64,000 bases of DNA. Source: Leptospira brenneri. Its GTDB lineage: Bacteria > Spirochaetota > Leptospiria > Leptospirales > Leptospiraceae. A program made the translations under genes and the position numbers. Shown here one piece after another: positions 19,370 through 27,894 of this stretch; within the stretch, counting starts at the first letter, position 1, and each line of letters starts with the position of its first letter. Where the stretch lies: the NCBI RefSeq assembly GCF_002812125.1, contig NZ_NPDQ01000004.1, forward strand, positions 372,001-436,000, given 5' to 3'. The notes under the pieces are model-generated. The model worked only from the letters and a program-made list of their open reading frames with translations. It did not search any database and was not told the origin of the DNA.

Positions 19370-20911
19370 ATGGAACAACGTTCATGGGTTTCAAGTACAT
19401 TGATTCTCCTCGTTTCCGTAGGCCTTTTGGCTGCGGAATCTGGAGATAAGGGATTTACACTTAGCTTACAAGACGCAGTCAAGTATGCGATTGAAAATAA
19501 CCGAGAGGTTATGCAGGCTCGTCTAGAGCTAGCCAAAGCGGATACGAACCTCATGAAGTTTGAGAGTAAATATTCTTGGCGAGCCCTTTCCAAAGCCGAG
19601 ATAGACCAAAAGAAATTCCCTTTCAACCAAAACAATATCTTTACGGGAACCAAAACCCAAACGACCACTTATAGTGCTGGGTTAGAAAAACTTTTCACAA
19701 CAGGAACCTACTTCAAACTAGAAGCGAAGTCACAACGTTTTGACTCGAATGCTTTTGAAGATCCAAATAAAACTCCTGCAGGATTTACATCCCTCGGACT
19801 TCCTCCATTATACACAGATTCCCTTTCCGTAACCATTGCTCAGGATTTACTCAAAAATGCTTTTGGTGCCAACGAAAGGAATATGGAAAAAATCCTAGAA
19901 AACCAAACGGAAATTTTACGAGAACAAATGGAAGACCAAGTCGCAAGCAAAGTGGTAGCCACTCTTGTTGACTACTGGAACTACTCTGTAAAAGAATCTG
20001 GTTACCAAACTTTCGAACAACTTTTAAAAAATACTAAGAACGTAAGAGACCTAACCATCCGCAAACAAGGGCTTGGGCTTTCTGAAAGTTTCGAAGTCAA
20101 CCAATGGAATGCCCTTCTCTCTCAAGTGGAAGGACAAATGGCACAAGCAAGTGCAGAACGAGAAGAAGCAAGACGAAAACTCATTCGTTCCCTCAATCTT
20201 CCGGAAGAAACAATCTTTCAAAAAACAACACCACTATCAGAAACCCTTCCTGCTAAGTTAGATTACCAAGCTGATATTGATTACGCATACAAACATAGAG
20301 CTGATTTCAAAGCCCTTGTTCGCAAAAAAGAAAATGCTGAATTATCCATGAAAACCGCTAAAAACGAAGCCCTTCCTTCTTTAAAACTTGCCGGAACTTA
20401 TGGATACCAAGCTCAAAATACGATCAGTCCACAAAACAACTATACTGACGGCCGTGCTGGTGTTTTTTCTTACCAGTATCCAATGATGCAAGGATCCGTA
20501 GACCTTTCTTACCCAATTATGGATAAGGGAGTGAAGGCGGGAATTCGTGATGCAGAAATCCAAAAACGCCAAGTTTCCTTGGAAGAAGCGGATTTAACAA
20601 AAGCAGTTTCAGACGATGTCAGAACTAGAATTGATATCTTAAAAGCATCCTTCCAAGTAATGGAAAATGCAAAGCGCACTGAGGAAGAATCCAAAAAATA
20701 CTACAATGGTGTTTTAAGATCCTTCCAACAAGGAAGATTCAATGCACTTGCTGTAAAGAATGCTCTAGACACTCATGTACAAGATCAGTTGTCACTCGTG
20801 CGAGCGAAAGTAGATTACAATATCAATCTACACAGATATTATGTTTCTAAGAATGTTTTATTTGAAGAATACGGAGTGGATAGATCCAAACTCCTACCTG
20901 AAAATCTTTAA
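19370..20911 (+). CDS. TolC-family outer membrane efflux protein
   Basis: A 513-residue exported protein with a signal peptide (SSTLILLVSVGLLAAES). It shows the outer-membrane efflux protein pattern: the LSLQDAVKYAIENNREV start and long alpha-helical, coiled-coil-prone stretches. The halves are internally related (about 25-260 and 290-500), with NLPEETI-type junctions and a C-terminal helix ending in SLVRAKVDYNINLHRYY. It would form the trimeric channel of an efflux or type I secretion system. No membrane-fusion or pump gene is adjacent, so the partner must lie elsewhere. Only a weak AAGAG precedes ATG 19370. An SH3-domain protein gene follows after 21 bp. Confidence 0.88.
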   Translation: MEQRSWVSSTLILLVSVGLLAAESGDKGFTLSLQDAVKYAIENNREVMQARLELAKADTNLMKFESKYSWRALSKAEIDQKKFPFNQNNIFTGTKTQTTTYSAGLEKLFTTGTYFKLEAKSQRFDSNAFEDPNKTPAGFTSLGLPPLYTDSLSVTIAQDLLKNAFGANERNMEKILENQTEILREQMEDQVASKVVATLVDYWNYSVKESGYQTFEQLLKNTKNVRDLTIRKQGLGLSESFEVNQWNALLSQVEGQMAQASAEREEARRKLIRSLNLPEETIFQKTTPLSETLPAKLDYQADIDYAYKHRADFKALVRKKENAELSMKTAKNEALPSLKLAGTYGYQAQNTISPQNNYTDGRAGVFSYQYPMMQGSVDLSYPIMDKGVKAGIRDAEIQKRQVSLEEADLTKAVSDDVRTRIDILKASFQVMENAKRTEEESKKYYNGVLRSFQQGRFNALAVKNALDTHVQDQLSLVRAKVDYNINLHRYYVSKNVLFEEYGVDRSKLLPENL

Positions 20912-20932
20912 TCTGAAAACGGGAGAATCTTT

Positions 20933-22387
20933 TTGATCCGCTCCCGTGTATTTCTTGTTCTAGCCCTTCTCTTTTCCTTTATAGTCCTTGTCACATACGC
21001 GCTCGTTGACTTTCGCGAAAGAGAAGATAAGGCCTACGATCTTTACAAATCCGAATCTTATTTAAAAGTCCTTGGTTTATATAAGGATTCAGAAATTCCT
21101 ACTAGTGAATTAGAACTTACCATCCTTTCCCAAACCATTTCTCAGTTAGAAAAAAAACTGAATGCCAAGGAAACCTCTAAGGACCTAATTTCTTTTTTTA
21201 AAAAACGTTCCGCAACCAAACTGGTGGAATGGGAAACTACCAGAGGCACTTATTACCATATCGAAGATCCTTATTTCTCTCATTTGAAAAAACATGGAGA
21301 TGGATACAAAAGAGCACTCATTACAAAAATTGTAACCATTCATAAACCAATTCCCAAAGCAGAAGCCACAAACTTACTTTTGAAACTGATCTTGGAAGAT
21401 CCACGTGGTATGGAAGATAGTTTCAGCCGTGCCTTGGCAAACCTACTTAGTTTTCCGTTTGAACCGATCGGTGAAATCGAATCTGAATTTTTATTACAAA
21501 GTTTACATTTTTTAGCAAATACTTCGAATACCGTTTTATACCACCAAACGGCGATTGTACGAGGAAAAAATGTGAACCTACGAAGTGGACCAGGAAGAGA
21601 AAATTCTGAAGTGGGAAAAATCTCAGAACCAGAACTTACCTTTTGTTTGGAAGAAGATTCCGGCACGGAAACCATTGTGGGTCATACGGGACATTGGAAA
21701 CGTTGTTACTTTCCTAACTTACAAAAGTCTGCCTGGATCTTTTCTGGATTTTTAAAGGATGTTCCCCCGAACCCAAGTTTCGTAGCTGATTTTGAAAAAA
21801 GATTTAAGGCTGTTGATAACGAGATTCGAATCGATTTTGAGGGTTGGAGCGGAAGTCAAATTCCCGCCACTTTCTTCGGAGCCTATCTTCCCAGGGAATC
21901 TGTGCGAGTCTCAGGGGAAACAGGATTTCCTGTTTTTGGACAAGGAAAACAATCCAAAGGCATCCAAAGGATTTGTAAAAAACTTTCCGGTGATAAAAAC
22001 TATTTTGAATTTTCCTTTAGTCCGACTGACTCCGAAACACCTATTTCCTTTTTAGAACTTCATTTAAATTATGATAACCGTGAACACTTAGCCTACTCTA
22101 TTTCCCTGGATAAAGAATCGATTTGGGTGAATAAAAATCGATATGTCCTAGACGGAGAAAAAAGAAGAGAAAACCTGTCCTTACACATTGAATCCCACGA
22201 AGGGGACAAATGGAACGCAAGCCTCTGGAGGCGAAATACAGGACTCATTCAGTCCATTCGTTCTTATCCATTGGATGAATCGGCCCTAAAATCGGGAAGA
22301 TACTCCTGGGAAATTTGTCTCCCTCTGGCAAAAGAACCGAATCGGGAACAAGTGTTACTCTTCGAAATTAGAACAGGAATCCATTAA
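20933..22387 (+). CDS. membrane-anchored SH3-domain protein
   Basis: A 484-residue protein with an N-terminal membrane anchor or signal (MIRSRVFLVLALLFSFIVLV). A bacterial SH3 domain lies about 208-270, with the hallmark NLRSGPGRENSEVGKI and WIFSGFLKDV. The C-terminal 200 residues look beta-rich and carry tryptophan-containing strands; no family is recognised. SH3b domains often bind peptidoglycan or envelope ligands, so a periplasmic scaffold is a reasonable inference. The start is TTG 20933, with GGGAG at suitable distance. It lies between the TolC-family gene and fmdB-like gene with short gaps, so it is probably in the same transcript. Confidence 0.75.
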   Translation: MIRSRVFLVLALLFSFIVLVTYALVDFREREDKAYDLYKSESYLKVLGLYKDSEIPTSELELTILSQTISQLEKKLNAKETSKDLISFFKKRSATKLVEWETTRGTYYHIEDPYFSHLKKHGDGYKRALITKIVTIHKPIPKAEATNLLLKLILEDPRGMEDSFSRALANLLSFPFEPIGEIESEFLLQSLHFLANTSNTVLYHQTAIVRGKNVNLRSGPGRENSEVGKISEPELTFCLEEDSGTETIVGHTGHWKRCYFPNLQKSAWIFSGFLKDVPPNPSFVADFEKRFKAVDNEIRIDFEGWSGSQIPATFFGAYLPRESVRVSGETGFPVFGQGKQSKGIQRICKKLSGDKNYFEFSFSPTDSETPISFLELHLNYDNREHLAYSISLDKESIWVNKNRYVLDGEKRRENLSLHIESHEGDKWNASLWRRNTGLIQSIRSYPLDESALKSGRYSWEICLPLAKEPNREQVLLFEIRTGIH

Positions 22388-22397
22388 AGGAGGAGTT

Positions 22398-22628
22398 ATG
22401 GCTACCTACGATTATCATTGTAATACATGTGGCAAAGACTTTGAACACGTTCAGTCAATGAAAGATGATGCCCTCACAGAATGTCTCTGCGGGAAAAATG
22501 GGTCAGTCGAACGACGCATTTCTGCGACCGCCGGAATTATCTTCAAAGGATCTGGATTTTACGTGACTGATTACAAAAAAGACAGTTCTGCGAAAGCTAC
22601 TGGCAGTAGCGATTCAGGAACCACGTAA
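22398..22628 (+). CDS. FmdB-family zinc ribbon protein
   Basis: A 76-residue protein beginning MATYDYHCNTCGKDFEHVQS, the classical FmdB/CxxC zinc-ribbon start. The second metal ligand pair is in ECLCGKNG, followed by the conserved GIIFKGSGFYVTDYK. The C-terminus is a low-complexity Ser/Ala/Lys tail. Regulatory or chaperone roles have been proposed for the family but the function is unknown. AAAGGAGG before ATG 22398 is a strong ribosome binding site. lpxI starts 10 bp later. Confidence 0.88.
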   Translation: MATYDYHCNTCGKDFEHVQSMKDDALTECLCGKNGSVERRISATAGIIFKGSGFYVTDYKKDSSAKATGSSDSGTT

Positions 22629-22638
22629 GGTCAACTCT

Positions 22639-23499
22639 TTGGCAACCAAAGGCCGATTAGCCATCATTGCTGGTGGGGGAGAACTACCCCATATTGGAAT
22701 GTCAGAAGCTCTGGCGGCTGGAGAGGATCCTTTATTTCTAGGACTCATCGAGTCTGATTTTTCTCCCAGAGAACATAGCGCACGCACGATCCCTGTCCAT
22801 ATCACCCAAGTCGGGAAAATTTTAAAAACCATTCAGAAAGAAAAAATCACTAGGATTTTAATGTTAGGTAAGGTTCGTAAAGACCTACTCTTTCAAAAAT
22901 TAAAATTCGATTTAAAAGCACTTTCTATCTTGGCCAAAACTATCAATCGAAACGACTACCCGATCTTCCTTGCGATTGCTGATGAATTTGAAGCAATGGG
23001 TGTCAAAGTCATCTCTCAAAAAATTTATTTGCAGTCACTATTACTTCCCGAAGGAAGATACACTCCCAAAAAATTCAAATCCCAAGAGTTAAAAGACATC
23101 GACTTTGGAATGTTTTATGCGGAAAAGATGGCCGATTTAGATATCGGACAAATGGTTGTGGTCTGTGATGAATCGGTGATCGCAGTCGAAGCTGTGGAAG
23201 GAACCGACGAAACCATCAAACGTGGTGGTCAGTACACCAAAAAGAAAGGTGATGCCGTCGTCTGTAAAAGCCCCAAAGCAAAACAAGATGACCGCTTTGA
23301 CTTACCCACAATTGGAATTCATACCTTCCAAATGATGCTCGAAAGTGGCTGCAAAACACTCTGCATCAGAGAAGGAGAAACTTTAGTGGTAGATCCAAAG
23401 TTAGCAATTGAATTTGCAACAAAACATAAGTTAAACTTTTGTGTAGTAGGAAAAAGCGGAAGTAAGGTTCTCAATGGTAACCAAAAAAAAGTCCCATAG
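22639..23499 (+). CDS. lpxI: UDP-2,3-diacylglucosamine diphosphatase LpxI
   Basis: Lipid A pathway enzyme that hydrolyses UDP-2,3-diacylglucosamine to lipid X, replacing LpxH in many non-enteric bacteria. Its 286 residues fit the DUF1009/LpxI family. The N-terminal domain begins LAIIAGGGELP and contains ILMLGKVRKDLLF. The C-terminal catalytic domain has AVEAVEGTDETIKRGG, KSPKAKQDDRFDLPTIG and the GCKTLCIREGETLVVD segment. The start is TTG 22639 with AAGGT upstream. It overlaps lpxB, the next pathway step, by 26 bp, which strongly supports the assignment. Confidence 0.95.
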   Translation: MATKGRLAIIAGGGELPHIGMSEALAAGEDPLFLGLIESDFSPREHSARTIPVHITQVGKILKTIQKEKITRILMLGKVRKDLLFQKLKFDLKALSILAKTINRNDYPIFLAIADEFEAMGVKVISQKIYLQSLLLPEGRYTPKKFKSQELKDIDFGMFYAEKMADLDIGQMVVVCDESVIAVEAVEGTDETIKRGGQYTKKKGDAVVCKSPKAKQDDRFDLPTIGIHTFQMMLESGCKTLCIREGETLVVDPKLAIEFATKHKLNFCVVGKSGSKVLNGNQKKVP

Positions 23500-24685
23500 T
23501 CTTGAATCAGACAAAAACATCCTAGTCATCGCAGGGGAACACTCCGGTGATTTACTCGGTGCCGACCTTCTTCAGGAACTTACAATCCTCGAACCCGAAT
23601 ATAAGTTCTACGGAATCGGTGGAGAAGGAATGATCGGGCATGGATTGGATTCCATGGAAGAACTCGAAAATTTAAGTGTAATTGGATTTTCAGAAGCCAT
23701 CAAAAAATACAGTTTTCTAAAAAAGATATTCTACCGAGTTCTAGAAGAAACAACTCGTAGGCCTACCAAACTTGCCATTTTAATCGATTATCCAGGATTT
23801 AACTTACGTTTAGCGAAAGAATTAAAACAAAGAGGAATCCCTACTGTATTTTACGTATCTCCCCAAATTTGGGCTTGGAAGTTCAACCGAATTTATTTTA
23901 TCAAAGAACAAATTGCTCTCATGCTAACTCTCTTTCGCTTTGAAGAAGAGATTTATACCGAATACGGTGTGAATGCAAAATTTGTAGGGCATCCTATCAC
24001 CAAACGAATTCCCGAAAAACTAAAAAAAGAGCCTGTCATTACGGAAAAACTTCCAGATTCTCACCATGGTTATACGGTCGGCCTTCTCCCTGGGTCACGG
24101 AAAGGAGAAATTCGTAGACTCATTGATCCAATTTTGGGAACGGCTGCCCTCCTCCACGAACAATGCAAATTGGAAAAAAAGAAGGTGGTCTTTCTACTTC
24201 CCAATATCAATGCAAAGGAAGAACCCTTTCTTTTAGAAAAGATAGAAGCTCTAAAAAACATCCATCCCGATATCAATATCCATTATCTCTGGAACTCGTC
24301 TCTACGTGTGATGGAGACAAGTGACCTTCTTCTCATTGCCTCAGGAACGGCTACCTTAGAAGGTCTCTACTTTGAAACCCCAATGGTCATTCTTTATAAA
24401 GTGAGTTTATTTACTTATCTTTTAGGATCCTTACTCATGCGTTCTAAATTCATTGGTCTTGCGAATATCCTATCGGGGGAAGAAGTTTGTCGTGAAATCA
24501 CACAAAACGAATGCCAACCTGAGTATATTTTTAGGGAAGCATGGAAGATTCTATCCAGTACAAAACTTCGAAATAAAATGAAGGGAATCTTACGAGACGC
24601 GAAGGAAAGAGAACTAGGAACTATGAATGCTTCTAAAAAGGCAGCGAAAGAAATCCAATCACTCCTTCGAACCCTTACGAATTAA
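23474..24685 (+). CDS. lpxB: lipid-A-disaccharide synthase
   Basis: Glycosyltransferase (GT19) that joins lipid X and UDP-diacylglucosamine into the lipid A disaccharide at the inner membrane. Its 403 residues contain VIAGEHSGDLLGADLL, GIGGEGM, DYPGFNLRLAKELK, YVSPQIWAWK, FVGHPI, LLPGSRKGEI and SGTATLEGLYFETPMVILYK, all family signatures. It starts inside lpxI (26-bp overlap), so translation is probably coupled. Its 3' end overlaps the convergent small lipoprotein gene by 27 bp. Confidence 0.97.
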   Translation: MVTKKKSHSLESDKNILVIAGEHSGDLLGADLLQELTILEPEYKFYGIGGEGMIGHGLDSMEELENLSVIGFSEAIKKYSFLKKIFYRVLEETTRRPTKLAILIDYPGFNLRLAKELKQRGIPTVFYVSPQIWAWKFNRIYFIKEQIALMLTLFRFEEEIYTEYGVNAKFVGHPITKRIPEKLKKEPVITEKLPDSHHGYTVGLLPGSRKGEIRRLIDPILGTAALLHEQCKLEKKKVVFLLPNINAKEEPFLLEKIEALKNIHPDINIHYLWNSSLRVMETSDLLLIASGTATLEGLYFETPMVILYKVSLFTYLLGSLLMRSKFIGLANILSGEEVCREITQNECQPEYIFREAWKILSSTKLRNKMKGILRDAKERELGTMNASKKAAKEIQSLLRTLTN

Positions 24686-25027
24686 CCGAACCACTCTGTT
24701 TTCCCAAGTCCCAATCCAGGATTTGGGTTTTAGATCCGAATACAAAAAGTAACCTTTGATGGTTTCTTCATCACTGGGCTTTAGTCTAATTCCAACAGAA
24801 TCTAACTCCAAACTGAGACCATCTTCCCCATTCCAAAGCACTTTATTTTCTTCCGGTTGGATGTCCAAAGAATGTGTTTTGTTTTCCCATTCCAAAACCC
24901 ACTCTCCACCAAACGCCGGTAATTTGGAAATTTCAGGAGCTGTATCAGCCGGGTTTTTCTTTTCTGTACAATGGACAAAGAAAAATAACAAAAGAAAAAA
25001 ACTAATATAAACTATTTGATGACGCAT
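24659..25027 (-). CDS. small lipoprotein, unknown function
   Basis: A 122-residue protein starting MRHQIVYISFFLLLFFFVHC, a lipoprotein signal with Cys20 as lipid site. The mature domain is beta-rich with evenly spaced tryptophans (GGEWVLEWENK, LWNGEDG, SWIGTWENR), suggesting a small barrel or lipocalin-like fold, but no family is recognised. It begins 16 bp inside the end of the AsmA-like gene, so it is likely the last gene of that transcript. It ends 27 bp inside lpxB on the other strand. Confidence 0.7.
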   Translation of the reverse strand: MRHQIVYISFFLLLFFFVHCTEKKNPADTAPEISKLPAFGGEWVLEWENKTHSLDIQPEENKVLWNGEDGLSLELDSVGIRLKPSDEETIKGYFLYSDLKPKSWIGTWENRVVRLIRKGSKE

Positions 25028-27195
25028 TTATTTTCCTCTTCTGAAAAACTAAAAGTTCCTCTAGATTCCCCCACCAAACCATAAGTTGTGAAACCGTAAT
25101 TTCCATTTTTGTTATTTCCATATCCTTTCAGATCTAAAAATTCACTGGAAACAACTAAATTAGAAATGTAATCCATATCAGAATACCGACTCAAATCAAA
25201 TTCGATTTGGAATGGTTTTTTAAAAGGGGTAAGATCCATGTCTAATTTTGAAATCAAATCTGCTTCCTTAAAACTCACTCCAAAAAGTTTAAGAAAATAA
25301 GATGTCCGTGCATCTTTATGAAGGGTATAATAATCACTACCAATACTATTAAAACTATAATCCAAACTGACTTGGGTCGGTTTCAGATCTGCTCCACATA
25401 AATTCATCCAAGGATCCGACCAAGGATACTCACTGAGAACCAAACTGAAACCAAAGTTGGGGGTTTTGCTCGCAAAATAGGAGACCATTGAAAGTTTGGA
25501 ACCTGTATTTCCGAGGGCCAAATTAAAATTCATCCGGCCATCTTTTACTTGAAGACTACCCTTAGATTCTCCAAGAGACTTGGATCCGCTGTAAGCAAAG
25601 TAGTTACCAATCGAAATTCCCAAATCCAAATTCATTGATTCTAAAAAGTATTTATAAACCTTAGTTTGATAAAAATATTCTTCTGGAATTAATTTCTCTT
25701 GGCGTTCCTTAATTTCTTCCAAGGTTTCCTTTTTCCAATCTTCATACAAAGGTTTCCAATCGTTAGCTGTTAGGTCAGGAGTTTTAAAGGTAAGTTTGGT
25801 TTTGGAATTCATTGGGTAATAAAAAGAACCGTCTGTTTTTTTGGACCGTCCCCAAAGGTTAACACCCCCACCCCCAAGGTGCGAAGGTTTTCCAAACAAC
25901 AAAGAATCAAAATTTAGATTCCATTCATTCCCTTCGTTCAGTTTTAAAGAAAAAGAACCCTTCTCTAATTTTAAAAGTTCAGAATCCCATTCAATTTCAG
26001 ATCCGCTCAGTTCTCCTGACAAACGGAACCATTTATTTTTGTCTCCGGTTTCAGTAAGTGTTATATTTCCTTTTAAGGCTCCAGTAAGGGGAAGTTTGAA
26101 ATTTCCAGAACTGTCAGAAATCCTTTCCGTAATTCCATCCAAAGACTCAATCTGCAGTTCAAATTTCCGATCCAGAAGTGGCTCTTTAATGTTTTCCGTT
26201 TTAACTGAAGATTTGATTCGGAAGTCTGTACCAAAAAATTCTCTCTCTTCCTGATTCGGAGTGAATAAAAAAACTTCACGGAACCGAAACCCATCCAATA
26301 CATAATTTTCAAAAAATGGAATTGGGATTAGAGAATTTTCAAACTCAACATCTCCACTGGCCGTAAACCCAGAAACAGGATCACTGATTACTTTTCCTTC
26401 CCCAGAAAGAACAGCGGAATTTACATTAGAACCAAACAAATAATTTGTGAGAATGATGGCTTCTTCAGAAGGATAGTTTTTCCACTGAAACTCGAATTGA
26501 AATTCATTCAAATTACTTTCAGAAAATTCACCACTGCCTTTGATTCGAGTCGTGTTTGGAATCCAAAACCAACCATTGTTATAGGAAAGGTATAATTTTT
26601 TATTCTTTCGTTTGAGAACAATGTCCCAACCTTCTTTCCAATCTACCAAAGTGGAATCATTTTGTTTGACAGTTAGCCTTGCGTCATGAAACCGAATTTC
26701 TTTTAGTTTGTTTTTCTGAGCATATTCGATCAGCTGATTTCGTAAACTTTGGTTTTCATTCAAAACCAAATGAGGACTATAAAAATCAATTTGTTCTACG
26801 GTAGGAGATTCTTTAAAATAACTAGATAAACGAAAGGTAACTTTTTTTACCTTCACCATATGATCGTTAAAAGAGAAGTCCTCTTCATTAGAAACCACAA
26901 GGTCTTCGATGATAAGACCCTCTCTTAATGAAAAGTCAAGGACACCAATGTCTACAGCTTTCCCTAATTCTTTGTTGATGGTATAAGAGACAACCTTTCT
27001 CAGTTGTACTAAGGGGATCCGATAGTTACGAAGGTAAAACTCAAGACTGTAGTAAAGAAGAAGAAAAACAAAAAAAACAAAACCAAGGGCTAAAAACGAC
27101 AACAGAACCCGTTTATTTTCGCGGATTCTATTGAGTAGGGAAAAGAGGAATTGCCTATACTGAGATAGGCGTTCAAGAGAGAAGATCCGTTCCAA
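25012..27195 (-). CDS. AsmA-like membrane-anchored protein
   Basis: A 727-residue protein with one membrane helix at about 32-56 (VLLSFLALGFVFFVFLLLYY) and a long beta-rich periplasmic part. Just after the helix the sequence INKELGKAVDIGVLDFSLREG, then IEDLVVSNEEDFS and VKKVTFRLSS, follows the AsmA/TamB-like N-terminal pattern, and repeated amphipathic strands continue to the end. Proteins of this class are implicated in moving lipids between membranes or in outer-membrane assembly; a similar role is inferred, not shown. The start appears to be TTG 27195, 6 bp after the TPR lipoprotein stop. The small lipoprotein gene overlaps its end. Confidence 0.65.
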   Translation of the reverse strand: MERIFSLERLSQYRQFLFSLLNRIRENKRVLLSFLALGFVFFVFLLLYYSLEFYLRNYRIPLVQLRKVVSYTINKELGKAVDIGVLDFSLREGLIIEDLVVSNEEDFSFNDHMVKVKKVTFRLSSYFKESPTVEQIDFYSPHLVLNENQSLRNQLIEYAQKNKLKEIRFHDARLTVKQNDSTLVDWKEGWDIVLKRKNKKLYLSYNNGWFWIPNTTRIKGSGEFSESNLNEFQFEFQWKNYPSEEAIILTNYLFGSNVNSAVLSGEGKVISDPVSGFTASGDVEFENSLIPIPFFENYVLDGFRFREVFLFTPNQEEREFFGTDFRIKSSVKTENIKEPLLDRKFELQIESLDGITERISDSSGNFKLPLTGALKGNITLTETGDKNKWFRLSGELSGSEIEWDSELLKLEKGSFSLKLNEGNEWNLNFDSLLFGKPSHLGGGGVNLWGRSKKTDGSFYYPMNSKTKLTFKTPDLTANDWKPLYEDWKKETLEEIKERQEKLIPEEYFYQTKVYKYFLESMNLDLGISIGNYFAYSGSKSLGESKGSLQVKDGRMNFNLALGNTGSKLSMVSYFASKTPNFGFSLVLSEYPWSDPWMNLCGADLKPTQVSLDYSFNSIGSDYYTLHKDARTSYFLKLFGVSFKEADLISKLDMDLTPFKKPFQIEFDLSRYSDMDYISNLVVSSEFLDLKGYGNNKNGNYGFTTYGLVGESRGTFSFSEEENKCVIK

Positions 27196-27201
27196 AAGAA
27201 C

Positions 27202-27894
27202 TTAGAGTTTGCCCTCCGGCTGCAACACTTCCAAACACTCTTTCTGAATGGACTTCAGAGTTTCGTTGTTTGGAAATTCTTCCAATCCTAGATTGGCAAC
27301 TTGCAAACCTTTTTGGTAAAAACCTGTGTTCTTATATTCAAAACCCATTTTTAAGTAGGTCTTTGCTGCCGTTTCAAAATAAAATTCGTCTTTCTTTTGG
27401 TTCCCTTTGGTATACGTTTTGGTAAGAGTTGCCAGTGCCGGGTAGTATTCCCGTTCTGCCACAAGGGACTGCACCACTAGTTTTTTACGTTCCATTAGGT
27501 TTGTGTTTTTGTCCAATCTCTCGGACTGGTTCAGAAACTGAATGGCCTTAGAATATTCATTTTTTCCCACATAGGCCTTGCCCATAGTGAGGTTCCATTC
27601 CGAAAGTTGAACAGGATTCGATTTTGCTTGGTTTACTTGGTTGAGAGTCGAAATCGTCTCATCATATTTTCCAAGATCGAGTAAAAGTTTTCCTTTTCGG
27701 ATGATTAATTTGTCTCGGGATTCGTCAGATAGAGAAGAGGATTTGAGATCAGCATCGATGGATTCGATTTGGGCCAAATGGGACCCGGTATTTACTTTGG
27801 AAACTCCTAGTTTTTGGTTTCCTTGATTTGATGCACAATTTTCAAATGCCACTACCAACGCTAAAATGAGGGTTAGTGGGAGAATTGATTTCAT
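27202..27894 (-). CDS. TPR-repeat lipoprotein
   Basis: A 230-residue lipoprotein starting MKSILPLTLILALVVAFENC, with Cys20 as the probable lipid site. The mature protein has tetratricopeptide-like helical pairs, including KLLLDLGKYDETISTLNQV, LTMGKAYVGKNEYSKAIQFL and FETAAKTYLKMGFEYKNTGF. It probably works as an envelope scaffold; the partner is unknown. Its ATG shares one base with the helicase stop (TAATG), so translation is coupled to the upstream helicase gene. Confidence 0.78.
   Translation of the reverse strand: MKSILPLTLILALVVAFENCASNQGNQKLGVSKVNTGSHLAQIESIDADLKSSSLSDESRDKLIIRKGKLLLDLGKYDETISTLNQVNQAKSNPVQLSEWNLTMGKAYVGKNEYSKAIQFLNQSERLDKNTNLMERKKLVVQSLVAEREYYPALATLTKTYTKGNQKKDEFYFETAAKTYLKMGFEYKNTGFYQKGLQVANLGLEEFPNNETLKSIQKECLEVLQPEGKL

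Noticed and set aside
25841..26254. 137-codon plus-strand frame in the AsmA-like gene
   Set aside because: Ser/Pro-rich shadow of a real minus-strand gene with membrane anchor and coherent beta structure.
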